A stretch of 64,000 nt of DNA. It comes from Flavobacteriaceae bacterium (lineage in GTDB: Bacteria; Bacteroidota; Bacteroidia; Flavobacteriales; Flavobacteriaceae). The stretch is from positions 62,001 through 126,000 of the forward strand of contig SIHP01000006.1 of assembly GCA_004762155.1 (NCBI GenBank), in the 5' to 3' direction. The position numbers and the translations under genes are program-made. The notes under the pieces were generated by a model. It made no database searches. It saw nothing but the letters and a program-made list of their open reading frames with translations, and was not told where the DNA came from. Of this stretch, positions 25,498-34,497 are shown piece after piece; the first letter of the stretch is position 1; each line of letters starts with the position of its first letter.

Positions 25498-26012
25498 TAA
25501 GCTGTTTTTTTATCATCATCAGAACTTGCATAGACAATACCAAATACGGCTGCTAACCCTAACAAAACCAATCCTGTTTTTTTAGTTTTTGGACTTAAAA
25601 CAATTTCATCTAAAAACTCAGAACTTTCATCTAATACAATTTTATCAGTCAATTCGGAAGCTTTTATAATAATGTCTCCATAACCAACATGTGTAATTTT
25701 TAAATCATCTGAAGGTTGCGCTTTTATCAGAAAAAAACCATTGGGTTGCGTAACTGTTGCTTCACCATTATTCATATTTAAAATATGTACCGTTTGCTCC
25801 TCAAAAGGACTATTGGTAACACTATCAAATATTTGTGATCCTACATCAGGTAATGTGTTTACAGGGTTTCCGTAATTAATTGGGGCTTGTTTCATAGGCT
25901 TAATTTTACAGCCACATTTTTTTTCGTTAGGACTTAAAAATGTGGTGGTTATTTGTTGTTTAGGACATGCAAGTCCGTAAATAGGTAATCCATTTGCTTT
26001 TTTCATATTCAA
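25497..26012 (-). CDS. Carboxypeptidase-regulatory-like protein with C-terminal helix
   Basis: The protein has 171 residues. A Cys/Pro-rich N-terminus is followed by a CarboxypepD_reg-like beta-sandwich (QIFDSVTNSPFEEQTVHIL, then PNGFFLIKA and LKITHVGYGDIII) and one helix near the end (GLVLLGLAAVFGIVYASS) with a charged tail. This domain is common in Bacteroidetes surface proteins but unusual in a virus-like block. It may decorate the particle or the cell envelope. Confidence 0.6.
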   Translation of the reverse strand: MNMKKANGLPIYGLACPKQQITTTFLSPNEKKCGCKIKPMKQAPINYGNPVNTLPDVGSQIFDSVTNSPFEEQTVHILNMNNGEATVTQPNGFFLIKAQPSDDLKITHVGYGDIIIKASELTDKIVLDESSEFLDEIVLSPKTKKTGLVLLGLAAVFGIVYASSDDDKKTA

Positions 26013-26016
26013 TTTT

Positions 26017-26592
26017 TTAAAAAATTAATCCTGCACTTTCTACCCTTTCTTTCACGATATTGTATAATTCTGAGTTGAAAAAACTACCAATTTCAGCTTT
26101 TAGCCAGTAGATTAAATCATAAGCTTCCGCTGTTTTTTTGGTAAAATAATTAGTAGGAGTACCTCCTAAAATTCTTTTTCTTAGTCCAAAAGAATTGTAG
26201 ATTAATTTAAAATCGTCTCCCGTTTTAATGGTATTAAAAACCGCTTTCACTTTTTCTTCATCAGTACCACCGTCATTGAAAGCATCTAATAAAGATTTAG
26301 CAAGATTTACAGCACCATCACTGGTAATGGTTAGATTAGAAGCATCAGGATTAATTTTAGGTTTTATAAAGTCTACATCATCAACTTCAAAGACATCACC
26401 GACAGCATCAAATCCTTTTTTCACTTCTCTGATAACCAAAAAACCTAAAATCAATCCGCCACCAATTAAAAAAGCATTTTTGTTTTCAGCCATAAAATTG
26501 CCTGCATCATTAGCCTTTTTAATTGATTTTTTTAGATGCTCTTTTGTAGCAATTTTCCCATCTTTTTTTTTCGGCAATATTTCCTTTTTCAT
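26017..26592 (-). CDS. Structural-block protein with one membrane helix
   Basis: The protein has 191 residues: a basic N-terminus, a helix near 40-57 (AFLIGGGLILGFLVIREV), and a helical soluble domain. No family recognised. It lies in an uninterrupted run of minus-strand genes in which nearly every product has a single helix near one end. Confidence 0.6.
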   Translation of the reverse strand: MKKEILPKKKDGKIATKEHLKKSIKKANDAGNFMAENKNAFLIGGGLILGFLVIREVKKGFDAVGDVFEVDDVDFIKPKINPDASNLTITSDGAVNLAKSLLDAFNDGGTDEEKVKAVFNTIKTGDDFKLIYNSFGLRKRILGGTPTNYFTKKTAEAYDLIYWLKAEIGSFFNSELYNIVKERVESAGLIF

Positions 26593-26601
26593 AGCAATTG
26601 T

Positions 26602-26769
26602 TTAGTTTAGATTTTCATCTATCTTACTTTTTAAAACCGCATATTGTATTGGGCAATTAAAAACCTTTTGTATTCTAGTGTCTTGTGACAAGTTTGCCAA
26701 ACGTATTAATGCTTTAGGTTTTAGTTTTTCTAATTGTTTTAGCGCTTCTTGTTTTGTTTTAATTGACAT
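26602..26769 (-). CDS. Small basic protein in the structural block
   Basis: A 55-codon ORF (MSIKTKQEALKQLEKLKPKA...) overlaps the end of the next upstream gene by 11 bases and ends ten bases before the following start. It is helical and basic. Spacing fits the operon; no family recognised. Confidence 0.6.
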   Translation of the reverse strand: MSIKTKQEALKQLEKLKPKALIRLANLSQDTRIQKVFNCPIQYAVLKSKIDENLN

Positions 26770-27637
26770 TGTCTTCTCTTTTTTTAATTAACTCCATTAT
26801 GGGTTCAATAAAATCTTGTTGCCAGTTGTCTAGGATATAGTTTAGCATCCCTGTTTGCTTGTCGCTAAAATTTTGAGCTTGAACTTTATGAATCACTGTT
26901 TTTTTTATTTCTGATACTTGAGGACCAGGCCCCGCTAAAGGAGTTTGCATTTGAACAGGAGCTTGTTTGTTTGCAAAGGCTTCAATACCTTTTGGAATCA
27001 AACCTGCTAGGGTTTCAATGATAGTACTTCCCGTTTCCGTATCTAAAAAACTTTTTTTATCTAAAGCATCTTTTTGCCTTTGGATTTCAGCATGTTCTTT
27101 AACCGTTGCAATCTTTAGTTCTAAAGAGCTGTTTTTCTCTTCTAAAATTCTAATTTTAGAGTGTGCGTTTTTGAGTTCCTCTTCGGATTTTTCTGCTCTT
27201 TGTTTGTAATCTTTACCTCTCTCAGCTTCCACCATTTTACTAATAAGCTCTGGAGCTGCTAAAGAGCCTAAACCAAAAACATTTTGTTGTGGAATTGGTG
27301 GAGCTTGATGTGTTTGTGTTACTGGATTGGTTTCCATTATCTTTTCTGTTAAATCCCTTGTTATTTCTTTTACAGTATGATAAGATGTTTTATTGTTACT
27401 GATGTATATTTTCACCAATGTAAATTTTACCTTATCGGTAAATCCTTTTTGTGGTAAGGCAGCTAAAAGATGATCAATACTTCCAAACTTTTGAATAATA
27501 TCTTCAAGAGAGAACACAAATTTATTTGCAGAACCTGCGCTTTTTTTAAGGCGCAAGCTGTTGCTTTGTACTCTTATAGTATTATTACAATCTGCTTGTA
27601 AATGATCCGATAAAATTTCAGCTAATTGGTTACTCAC
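26759..27637 (-). CDS. Coiled-coil protein in the structural block
   Basis: The protein has 292 residues: an N-terminal globular part, a Pro/Gln-rich linker, a coiled coil (about 135-190), a hydrophobic but not clearly transmembrane segment and a C-terminal helical part. It could be a scaffold, minor capsid or DNA-binding protein. No family recognised. Confidence 0.6.
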   Translation of the reverse strand: MSNQLAEILSDHLQADCNNTIRVQSNSLRLKKSAGSANKFVFSLEDIIQKFGSIDHLLAALPQKGFTDKVKFTLVKIYISNNKTSYHTVKEITRDLTEKIMETNPVTQTHQAPPIPQQNVFGLGSLAAPELISKMVEAERGKDYKQRAEKSEEELKNAHSKIRILEEKNSSLELKIATVKEHAEIQRQKDALDKKSFLDTETGSTIIETLAGLIPKGIEAFANKQAPVQMQTPLAGPGPQVSEIKKTVIHKVQAQNFSDKQTGMLNYILDNWQQDFIEPIMELIKKREDNVN

Positions 27638-27932
27638 AATATAAATATCTTACGGTAGCACTTTTTACAGCATTACCTATTGAAAGGTTGTTATCTTCTT
27701 TAAATTCAAATCTTAATATTCCGTTGGTAATAGGAACTGGACTTTCCAAAACAAAAGAGTTGTAATCTTCTCGTATGATTTGTTCAGAACCATCTTTAAT
27801 GACTAACGGAACACTCGTTCTTGGCACAAATACTTCAAGTTTATAGATGCCATTGCAATCTTCTAATTTTGAAATATTAATCTCAAAATCTTTCGTGTGT
27901 GTGCTAGTTAGAAATAAGGCAGCCATTAGCAT
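27630..27932 (-). CDS. Small beta-sandwich protein in the structural block
   Basis: The protein has 100 residues, almost all predicted strand, with eight-base overlap to the next gene and seven-base overlap to the previous one. The composition fits a small jelly-roll, vertex or decoration protein. Assignment is by position and secondary structure only. Confidence 0.6.
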   Translation of the reverse strand: MLMAALFLTSTHTKDFEINISKLEDCNGIYKLEVFVPRTSVPLVIKDGSEQIIREDYNSFVLESPVPITNGILRFEFKEDNNLSIGNAVKSATVRYLYCE

Positions 27933-28444
27933 TCACAATTTTCTTGTTGGATAATGAAAACAAATTCACCACAAATAGGTTCGTTTCCTAGAGTTTCCCA
28001 TGCTATTTTTACAGTAGCATCTTCTTTGTTTTTCATGTGAATATTTTTAAAACCGTCGATGTGACCACCTGATTTATGTCTATAATCACTAATGTCTGTT
28101 GCTGTTGTTACTTCTCTTCCTTGAGAATCTCTCATTGTAATATCAGTTTGTCCAAACCAAGAAATAGGCTCATCGTTTACGGAACTACTTGCAATAACTA
28201 CTGGAGATAAACCACCTTCAGAATTAGACACTGAACCTGATGGTGATGTGTCTTCAAAATAGGCTTTGTTAAATTCATAAGGATTAAAAGTCACTCCTAC
28301 AATTAGACCTGCAGGAACGGTAGTTCGCTCATTTCCTTTCAAATATTTTACCAACGGGTTGTTATAGTCTGTTTCGTCTATTTCTGCCGTATTCAAGTTT
28401 AATAGCTCCGTATTAACTTTTACTCTATGATATATTCTAAGCAT
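27926..28444 (-). CDS. Beta-rich protein in the structural block
   Basis: From ATG 28444 the protein has 172 residues; the earlier ATG at 28471 lies in a hairpin and is unlikely. It is rich in strands and loops (VPAGLIVGVTFNPYEF, ISWFGQTDITMRDSQG, GEFVFIIQQENCEC) with no membrane segment. A capsid or spike component is plausible; no family recognised. Confidence 0.6.
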   Translation of the reverse strand: MLRIYHRVKVNTELLNLNTAEIDETDYNNPLVKYLKGNERTTVPAGLIVGVTFNPYEFNKAYFEDTSPSGSVSNSEGGLSPVVIASSSVNDEPISWFGQTDITMRDSQGREVTTATDISDYRHKSGGHIDGFKNIHMKNKEDATVKIAWETLGNEPICGEFVFIIQQENCEC

Positions 28445-28459
28445 ATGATTTTTATTAAT

Positions 28460-28489
28460 AACCTTACGCAAGACTACTTGCGTAAGGTT
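28460..28489 (-). terminator. Strong hairpin between two structural genes
   Basis: AACCTTACGCAAG (28460-28472) and CTTGCGTAAGGTT (28477-28489) form a perfect 13-bp stem with a four-base loop. No T run follows, so it may be a processing or stability hairpin that lets the upstream gene (28509-29102) be expressed more than those below, as after many capsid genes. Confidence 0.6.
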
Positions 28490-28508
28490 TGGTATTAATT
28501 ACTATTGA

Positions 28509-29102
28509 TTATCTTCTTTGGTAACTCTCGTAACCTCTAAATCTAGGAGACACAAATATTGCTTTACCATCTTCTAACGTTGGAGGTTCAACTTCATCTG
28601 GAAACTCAATTTCAATCTCAATTTTTTGCTTAGGACGGATTAAAGTCAAATCCAAATCTAAATACTCACTAAAATTCTCTTTTCCATTTTCTATAGAAGA
28701 AATAGGCTTTCTAAAAAGAATTTCATTGTTTTGGATTAAGACTAAGTTTGCAAATTGGAATGCTTTCTTTTGCGCATTTGATAGTTGAGTTAAGAAGTCA
28801 ACATTGTACGCTTTAGTTCCAGTGTTTCCTATACCAATAAAGAAGGTAATTCCATCAACAGCAACAGCTCTTCCTTCATCTAATTTGTTTCCATCAAAGT
28901 TGGTAATACCAATTTCATTGTTGGTTGCTCCATTTAATAAAGAAACCTTTCCACCACCGACAATAACTTCTTTATTTACATAAAGTTCAGTAGCTATTGG
29001 TTTAATTTCATCACCGCCAGAGAATAAAGCTTTTTTACTATGTTGTTCTTTAAAGAATGTTACTGCTCGTAAAATCCCTTCTTTGTTAGATAAATAATTC
29101 AT
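28509..29102 (-). CDS. Candidate major capsid or structural protein
   Basis: The protein has 197 residues, soluble, beta-rich, with no signal or helix: VSLLNGATNNEIGITNFDG, AVAVDGITFFIGIGNTGT, LVLIQNNEILFRKPISS and KIEIEIEFPDE. It lies in the centre of the structural block and is followed by a strong hairpin, as highly expressed capsid genes often are. The length would fit one jelly roll rather than a double one. Capsid identity is a guess from context. Confidence 0.55.
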   Translation of the reverse strand: MNYLSNKEGILRAVTFFKEQHSKKALFSGGDEIKPIATELYVNKEVIVGGGKVSLLNGATNNEIGITNFDGNKLDEGRAVAVDGITFFIGIGNTGTKAYNVDFLTQLSNAQKKAFQFANLVLIQNNEILFRKPISSIENGKENFSEYLDLDLTLIRPKQKIEIEIEFPDEVEPPTLEDGKAIFVSPRFRGYESYQRR

Positions 29103-29131
29103 TTTTCTTTTTGTTTTTATTTTTACTGTTA

Positions 29132-29533
29132 TTATAAACTAAATTGCACATCAGATACCTCTTCATAAGTTGTATCAATCACATTGGGAACATTTGCATA
29201 TCCCATACGAAACTGAACAGGATTATTGTAATCCCCAGGAGTACCCAAAGCCGTTTTAATTAATGGGTTTTGCGTTTTTGTTCCAATAGCATCTTTTATC
29301 CAATATCCTGCCTGTGTAGCTGCTGTACCAAAAGCTATATCTTGAACAAAAGCTTTGCTTGGAGTTTTTCGATCTACAAATGCAGCACCGATAACACCAA
29401 GTAATACCATACCACCACGTTTTAAATGGTTATTGGCAACTGGTAATTTGTCTGCTACTATACGAGATCCAGCACCACCCACGGTTAAAGCTGTTGATCT
29501 TAATAATGAATCTTTAATTGCTGACTTTTTCAT
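29132..29533 (-). CDS. Structural-block protein with hydrophobic segment
   Basis: The protein has 133 residues with a glycine-rich hydrophobic stretch near 40-55 (GGMVLLGVIGAAFV) and a soluble C-terminus. Three bases separate it from the upstream gene. No family recognised. Confidence 0.6.
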   Translation of the reverse strand: MKKSAIKDSLLRSTALTVGGAGSRIVADKLPVANNHLKRGGMVLLGVIGAAFVDRKTPSKAFVQDIAFGTAATQAGYWIKDAIGTKTQNPLIKTALGTPGDYNNPVQFRMGYANVPNVIDTTYEEVSDVQFSL

Positions 29534-29536
29534 AAT

Positions 29537-30073
29537 TTATTTACTTTTCTTTTTATTATTAACTAACATTAAAATCCCTCCAATAAGCACTAATGAGCCA
29601 ACACCAATACCTACATATTTTAAAGTGTTGTCCTCATTTGGATTGTTGTTGTTTTGATTTTGTGTCATTTGTTGTTGCATCACTTGCATCATCTGATTTA
29701 CAGTTGTTTGTTGTGCTGCAGCTTGGGCTTCTAATTTTGAAATTAGTATTGGGGTGATATTTTCTTTTTGATCTCCCGCTTGACCTTGTACATAAACATC
29801 TTTTCCATTCTTTGCAGCTTCAATTTGCGCCCAAGTCATTCCACCTTTTAACATGGTATCTAAAAGACCATTAAGATTGAAATTTGAAAAGAAACCATCG
29901 CCTCCAGTAGAAGCGCTTGAAGTATCTGTACTGGTGGAAGTAACACCTCCGAAATCGAAATCAAAATCAGGAATATCAATTCCTATACTTGTTGTGTTAA
30001 AAGTTCCACTACCTAAAGCATTTGTGCTTTGCGAACTGGCTTCTTCTAACAATAATCTTTTCATATAATTCAT
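29537..30073 (-). CDS. Structural-block protein, Asn/Gln-rich with C-terminal helix
   Basis: The protein has 178 residues: a Ser/Thr/Asp-rich N-terminus, a Gln-rich helical middle (QMMQVMQQQMTQNQNNNN) and a C-terminal helix (YVGIGVGSLVLIGGILMLV) followed by NNKKKSK. The same 'C-terminal helix plus Lys tail' occurs in the two genes above it. No family recognised. Confidence 0.6.
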   Translation of the reverse strand: MNYMKRLLLEEASSQSTNALGSGTFNTTSIGIDIPDFDFDFGGVTSTSTDTSSASTGGDGFFSNFNLNGLLDTMLKGGMTWAQIEAAKNGKDVYVQGQAGDQKENITPILISKLEAQAAAQQTTVNQMMQVMQQQMTQNQNNNNPNEDNTLKYVGIGVGSLVLIGGILMLVNNKKKSK

Positions 30074-30084
30074 AACAACTTTTT

Positions 30085-30801
30085 TTAAGCTTCAACTGTT
30101 TTAGCAGTTTTTGTTTTTTTACTTTTCTTAGACTTAGTAACATAAATAGCTGTACCTAAAACAAGTGTACCTGCGATTAGTAACGGAGCATTTTCTTTTA
30201 ATTTCCCGATTAAATCTTCTTTAGAGGCTTCCTTTTGATCATCTTGATTGATCGCTAGTTCCTTTTGTTCGTTATCACGTTTGGCTTTAAAAACTTCAAT
30301 TTGAGCTTGAACTTTTCTTATTTCGTTTTTAAGAGCTTCTATCTTTTGTTTATTCTGAGTGATGACAACTGAAACCTCTTTAATACCTTCGGTTTGTTGT
30401 TTTTCCAAGGTGCTGATAACTCCTTGTACTTCACCAAGTGCTTTTTCAGCTTCTCGTAATGATTCTTCGGCTTTTTTTCGTTTTGAAACTGCTCCATTAC
30501 ACCAAGCCCCTAAACCAGTCATATCAACACCTATGGCAGCAGCAATGGCGTTTTCTTTTTCAAGATCATTCTTTAAGTCCTTGATCTGATCGTCTAGTTC
30601 TCGAACGACAGATTTTAGGTTTTCCCATTCGGCTGCTTGTGCACCATTTTTTAATGCATTTAGTTTGTTTTGAACTTCCGCTTCTTGTGCCCAAACACCT
30701 TTAGCCTTTTTATTTAAACTATCTGCAATACCGTTGGAAGGACAAAATCCGTCAAACCAACCGTTTAACGTTGAACCTCTTGTTTCTACTTTGAAATACA
30801 T
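30085..30801 (-). CDS. Coiled-coil structural-block protein with C-terminal helix
   Basis: From ATG 30801 the protein has 238 residues: YFKVETRGSTLNGWFDGFCPS, a long coiled coil (about 45-180), then a helix (APLLIAGTLVLGTAIYVT) and a Lys-rich tail. The earlier ATG at 30831 overlaps the upstream gene and gives a poorer N-terminus. Probably anchored in a membrane with the coil outside or inside a particle; no family recognised. Confidence 0.6.
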   Translation of the reverse strand: MYFKVETRGSTLNGWFDGFCPSNGIADSLNKKAKGVWAQEAEVQNKLNALKNGAQAAEWENLKSVVRELDDQIKDLKNDLEKENAIAAAIGVDMTGLGAWCNGAVSKRKKAEESLREAEKALGEVQGVISTLEKQQTEGIKEVSVVITQNKQKIEALKNEIRKVQAQIEVFKAKRDNEQKELAINQDDQKEASKEDLIGKLKENAPLLIAGTLVLGTAIYVTKSKKSKKTKTAKTVEA

Positions 30802-30802
30802 A

Positions 30803-32368
30803 TTATTCTTCTTTTTCAGTGTTAATAGCAATAAGCAATGCGGCTATGGCAAGACCAATACCTAATTGCATTTTATTCTTTTTGCGTTTTTCTGCTAAAA
30901 GATTTTCTTCAACAGCTTGGTTAAATCTTTTAGAATATTCTGCTAATGCTATTTCATTAGCTGCTATGTTTTTTTGTGCTTTTTCTTCTAGGAATTTCGA
31001 GTAGTTATCATCGTATTTTAACCAGATAGCATTCATTTCTTCCTGTATCGGTTGTTCAGCATAATAGAGTCCTTCGCCACCGATATAAAACTTTTCTCTA
31101 AGTGCAACAGCTTTATCAATTAAAGGAGTAATTTCTTTTTTGTAATCCTTTTCTCTACCATCGTTATAGGTGAGTTTTAAATGGCTGATATTGGTGGCTA
31201 ACCACTCTAAAGGATTAACTTCAAAACCAAACACAGGCTCTAAACCATATTGATTTTTATCTCTTTCAATAACGATAAGACGGTATTCTGCCTTAATTGG
31301 ATTTGTGTCATTTTCAACAACAAAATATAAGGTGCGTTGGTTCACATTTGCAGAACCGTAGTATTCACGAATATTTAAATGTGAGTAGTTGGTTTTGAAA
31401 TTGGTATAAAAAATATCAAGTACTTTTTTTACTTCTTCAGCATATTTTAATGCTGCTGATAATGTTTCTGCAATACATTCGTCTCTTTGACTAAAAGCAG
31501 TTTCATTTCTTAGGTGCGCAATACCAAGGTCGATTTCTTTAAAAATAGCATTGAAGATATGTTCAACTCTTACGGTATTATCAATACTAATAGCATCATC
31601 TAAGTTATTGAGCATTTTGGTTAAAGGCTCTAAGAGTTGCAGTTTGAGTTTGTATTGAACAATTGGAGCTTCATAAGCAGCATCATCACAACCAAAGATT
31701 TCGTTTAAAAAACCTTGAATTAATAAATCCGTAACTACAGAGATTACTTTTGCCACTGAATTGGCTAAAGCTGCTGTAACAACAGATCCTAAAGCACTGT
31801 TTTCAATATTCATAAAAACATCATCTTTAGAGACAAAAGTCACTTCATCAGTAAACTTTACAGTAGCATCTATGGTATAATATCCTTTACTTAAATCAAA
31901 TGTTTTTTGATCTTTTGGAATGACTACGTACACATGACTAAACCCCTTTGCTTTTTCATAAACAACACGTCGCAAATAATGAGCTACCCCCAAGTTTAAT
32001 AACACAGAACTTGCAAATATGCTGTACGATTTACAATCAATACCCTGTGATCTAGTCGACCAAGAACATGCAGGACTTCGTAATTTCTGTTTATAACCGT
32101 CAATTTTATATTGAAGGTGATTAAAAAGAAAATCATGGAGTTCCTTACATAAATTAATAAGTGAGTATTTTTTAAAAACAGAATCCGCTAGGAGCTTAGT
32201 ATGGTACTGATATTTTTTAGCCCAAATAGCCATTTGATTTATGGCTTGTTCAGTATCTCCTTCAGCCAATAAAACACTACTACAATCACTAAAAGGCATT
32301 AAGTTTTCATACTCAATGCCATCTTGTAGTGGTCTGTATAGTAATATGTCTATTTCTTCAGGAGTCAA
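30803..32368 (-). CDS. Transglutaminase-like protein with C-terminal helix
   Basis: The protein has 521 residues. A transglutaminase/papain-like core is shown by QGIDCKSYS (Cys112), FSHVYVV (His145) and YYTIDAT (Asp167). A long helical region follows and one membrane helix lies at the C-terminus (MQLGIGLAIAALLIAIN). It is the first and longest gene of the structural block, about 115 bp from the gene above. It may process or cross-link particle proteins, or attack peptidoglycan at entry. Confidence 0.75.
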   Translation of the reverse strand: MTPEEIDILLYRPLQDGIEYENLMPFSDCSSVLLAEGDTEQAINQMAIWAKKYQYHTKLLADSVFKKYSLINLCKELHDFLFNHLQYKIDGYKQKLRSPACSWSTRSQGIDCKSYSIFASSVLLNLGVAHYLRRVVYEKAKGFSHVYVVIPKDQKTFDLSKGYYTIDATVKFTDEVTFVSKDDVFMNIENSALGSVVTAALANSVAKVISVVTDLLIQGFLNEIFGCDDAAYEAPIVQYKLKLQLLEPLTKMLNNLDDAISIDNTVRVEHIFNAIFKEIDLGIAHLRNETAFSQRDECIAETLSAALKYAEEVKKVLDIFYTNFKTNYSHLNIREYYGSANVNQRTLYFVVENDTNPIKAEYRLIVIERDKNQYGLEPVFGFEVNPLEWLATNISHLKLTYNDGREKDYKKEITPLIDKAVALREKFYIGGEGLYYAEQPIQEEMNAIWLKYDDNYSKFLEEKAQKNIAANEIALAEYSKRFNQAVEENLLAEKRKKNKMQLGIGLAIAALLIAINTEKEE

Positions 32369-32484
32369 ATAGTATTGCTTTAGAGAAGCAATAATAGAAC
32401 GACCTGTTTGGTTGACTTTACTTTACTATAATTTGCCTAGAATTAATCAATTTAAATTACTTTTTTATAAGATAAAATAGCTTG

Positions 32485-32724
32485 TTAAAGGTTAAAACGA
32501 TGCTGTAAATCATTGGAAATGATGAATTTTTCAACTTCTGAAATTCTAAAATGTTTTACATAAAGTGCCTTTTCTTTTTTTATCTTCCTGTTTTCAGAGA
32601 CAATTTCGCACATTTCTCTTTTCATTTCGTCAAACGATGCAGGTACATAGTTTATGAAAAAATTATAGAATTTCCCTTTTTTTAGATAAGGGATTATTTT
32701 TGCTGCTTCAATTGTTGTATTCAT
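32485..32724 (-). CDS. Small unknown protein
   Basis: The protein has 79 residues, charged and helical, no membrane segment. It sits between the transglutaminase-like gene and a 205-residue unknown. No family recognised; about 115 bases of AT-rich sequence follow it. Confidence 0.55.
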   Translation of the reverse strand: MNTTIEAAKIIPYLKKGKFYNFFINYVPASFDEMKREMCEIVSENRKIKKEKALYVKHFRISEVEKFIISNDLQHRFNL

Positions 32725-32765
32725 AATTAAATAAAATGGGGTGTAGTTGATTGAAAAAAAAGAAT

Positions 32766-33383
32766 TTAATATCTAGTCCAAAATTTATCCTGGTAAGAAT
32801 GAGTAATAAGATCATTATTATCATAGATGTAGGCTTTTAAAGGTAGGTTGATGTTCCCAACATCACCTGACATTAAAATATGAGAAATAGAACTGGTATT
32901 GCCTTCCAAATAATAGTAGGTTAAAGTAATAGAAGAAGTTACAGTACTGAACTGTAAAAGATATTCTTCTTTTCTAATTCTTCCATCATCATAATAAGAA
33001 ACTGGAGTTAACGTAGTATTAAATGCCTGGGCAAACAGATACATTTTTTCATATTGAGTTATTTGATCAAAGAGTTCTTTTTGTGGATCTGAAACAACTG
33101 CAGGAGCTTGGTAAGGAATTATACCGTTTAAATAAATACTTTGTTCAATAGTTTTAAAAAACTCGTTTAAATCCTCTTTTTTCTGGTTATTTACATAAAT
33201 TCCTTTTTCAACAGAAGCCACAAGTGAGTTTTTTTCGTCGGTTGGTTTTCCAGAGGAATTAATTAAAATTGTGTTTTGTTTCCTGGGGTGTTTGAAGATG
33301 AAAACATAAGGAAAGACACCTATAGTTTCATTTTGATTGTTTTCTATAAAAATAGTTCCTTTTTCTGATTGTGTAATATTCAT
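32766..33383 (-). CDS. Unknown beta-rich protein
   Basis: The protein has 205 residues, soluble, with many strands (GTIFIENNQNETIGVFPYVFIF, VTSSITLTYYYLEGNTSS, LPLKAYIYDNNDLITHSYQD). It could be a receptor-binding or capsid-associated protein. No family recognised. Confidence 0.6.
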   Translation of the reverse strand: MNITQSEKGTIFIENNQNETIGVFPYVFIFKHPRKQNTILINSSGKPTDEKNSLVASVEKGIYVNNQKKEDLNEFFKTIEQSIYLNGIIPYQAPAVVSDPQKELFDQITQYEKMYLFAQAFNTTLTPVSYYDDGRIRKEEYLLQFSTVTSSITLTYYYLEGNTSSISHILMSGDVGNINLPLKAYIYDNNDLITHSYQDKFWTRY

Positions 33384-33465
33384 TTTTTAAGATTAAAAAT
33401 TGTTTAATTAATTGTATCTTTGATAATGAATGTTGTACAATAACATTCCTTTTTCATAGCAATTT

Positions 33466-33491
33466 AAACCACTCTTTTGAGTGGTTTTTTT
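33466..33491 (+). terminator. Hairpin with T run between two genes
   Basis: AAACCACTC (33466-33474) and GAGTGGTTT (33479-33487) pair over a four-base loop and a run of T follows on the plus strand. On the minus strand it lies just after the peptidase gene and would stop transcription less efficiently. No plus-strand gene was seen upstream. Confidence 0.5.
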
Positions 33492-33870
33492 ATTGTTTTT
33501 CTTCAAATTTTAAATAGTGACTAATTTTATATTCATTTAAATACTCTTTAATTTTACCAATACTAGGATCTAAAATCTCATTGTCTGATTTTAGTACAAA
33601 GTGCCCACCACCACATGGTTTACTTAATCTTATGATACTGTTATTTGGTACTTCTTCCATCGTTAAATCTCCAAAAACGACAACAGTTTTGTAATCTTTT
33701 TTATTTAGATATTTTTGTAAATCATTGTATATGTTAGTTGTATAAATAGAGCCTATTTCTTTACAAATATCTTCTATTGATTTTCCAGTTATCATTGCTA
33801 AACATGTCTGTCCACATTGTTTAGATAGATATGGTTGTGGAATAAAATTTATACTTGTTGATCTATCCAT
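33490..33870 (-). CDS. C39/papain-like cysteine peptidase
   Basis: The protein has 126 residues. QCGQTCLAMI (18-27) is the oxyanion Gln and nucleophile region, GGGHFVLK near 93-100 the catalytic His, and EILDPSIG the Asp/Asn, as in C39-type and related papain-fold peptidases. No transporter is attached. It may mature a virion protein or act in the host. Its leader contains two copies of TTTGCG on the plus strand, like several nearby genes. Confidence 0.7.
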   Translation of the reverse strand: MDRSTSINFIPQPYLSKQCGQTCLAMITGKSIEDICKEIGSIYTTNIYNDLQKYLNKKDYKTVVVFGDLTMEEVPNNSIIRLSKPCGGGHFVLKSDNEILDPSIGKIKEYLNEYKISHYLKFEEKQ

Positions 33871-33912
33871 ATATTTGCGCTTTTTTTGCGTTAATATTCA
33901 TTTTACTACATT

Positions 33913-34116
33913 TTAAATGATTTTTTTCCTTTCAAGAATTATCGCTAAATGAAACAATGTTTTAGCTTTGTATTCTGCTCTCATTTGCTTCAATCTTTTT
34001 TCAATAATTGAAAGGCTACAGGGCATAAATCCTTTTTTCTTTAAATGGTTTGAAACCTCTTTTTGAGTCATTCCTAATGACAATAATTTTATTATTTGTT
34101 GATTTAGATCATCCAT
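33913..34116 (-). CDS. Small helix-turn-helix regulator
   Basis: The protein has 67 residues. IIKLLSLGMTQKEVSNHLKKKGFMPCSLSIIEKRLKQMR is a LuxR/GerE-like helix-turn-helix. It starts in a four-gene cluster of very short ORFs at the boundary of the late genes, so it could control them. Overlaps the preceding 36-codon ORF by 13 bases. Confidence 0.65.
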   Translation of the reverse strand: MDDLNQQIIKLLSLGMTQKEVSNHLKKKGFMPCSLSIIEKRLKQMRAEYKAKTLFHLAIILERKKII

Positions 34117-34214
34117 TGTTCTGCTGTTTTTAAAGTTTGTATTTTTTGCTTTATGTTTTTATTCAACTTACCTTTAGTCTTTACTATTTGTATATTCTTA
34201 ATTATTTCACACAT
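34104..34214 (-). CDS. Tiny ORF coupled to the HTH gene
   Basis: A 36-codon basic ORF (MCEIIKNIQIVKTKGKLNKN...) ends 13 bases inside the HTH gene. It may be a leader peptide or a real small protein. Evidence is only the position and an unbroken frame. Confidence 0.35.
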   Translation of the reverse strand: MCEIIKNIQIVKTKGKLNKNIKQKIQTLKTAEQWMI

Positions 34215-34256
34215 GCTTTATAATTTTTATAAGAGTAGAAAAAACAATTAGAATAA

Positions 34257-34460
34257 CTACTGTTTATAAAATATACTGTAGAGACAAGCAAGTGCAATTA
34301 TTACGAAAGAAGCTGTAATTACAGCTCTCATAATTTTCATTTGGTTGTCCTTTTTTCTTTTGTCTTTTTTTTCCAATGACCTAACTCGATTACCGAAATG
34401 CTCCATATCATCCTGTAAATATTTAATGCTTTCTTTAGCTTTATTTAATTGCTTTTTCAT
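34257..34460 (-). CDS. Small coiled-coil protein with C-terminal helix
   Basis: The protein has 67 residues: a charged coiled coil, then one helix (MRAVITASFVIIALACLYSIFY). The ATG is preceded by a leader with TTTTTGCG on the plus strand. Holin-like or structural role possible; no family recognised. Confidence 0.6.
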   Translation of the reverse strand: MKKQLNKAKESIKYLQDDMEHFGNRVRSLEKKDKRKKDNQMKIMRAVITASFVIIALACLYSIFYKQ

Positions 34461-34497
34461 GTTTTATGTTTTTGCGTTTTGTTTGCGTAGCCGTAAA

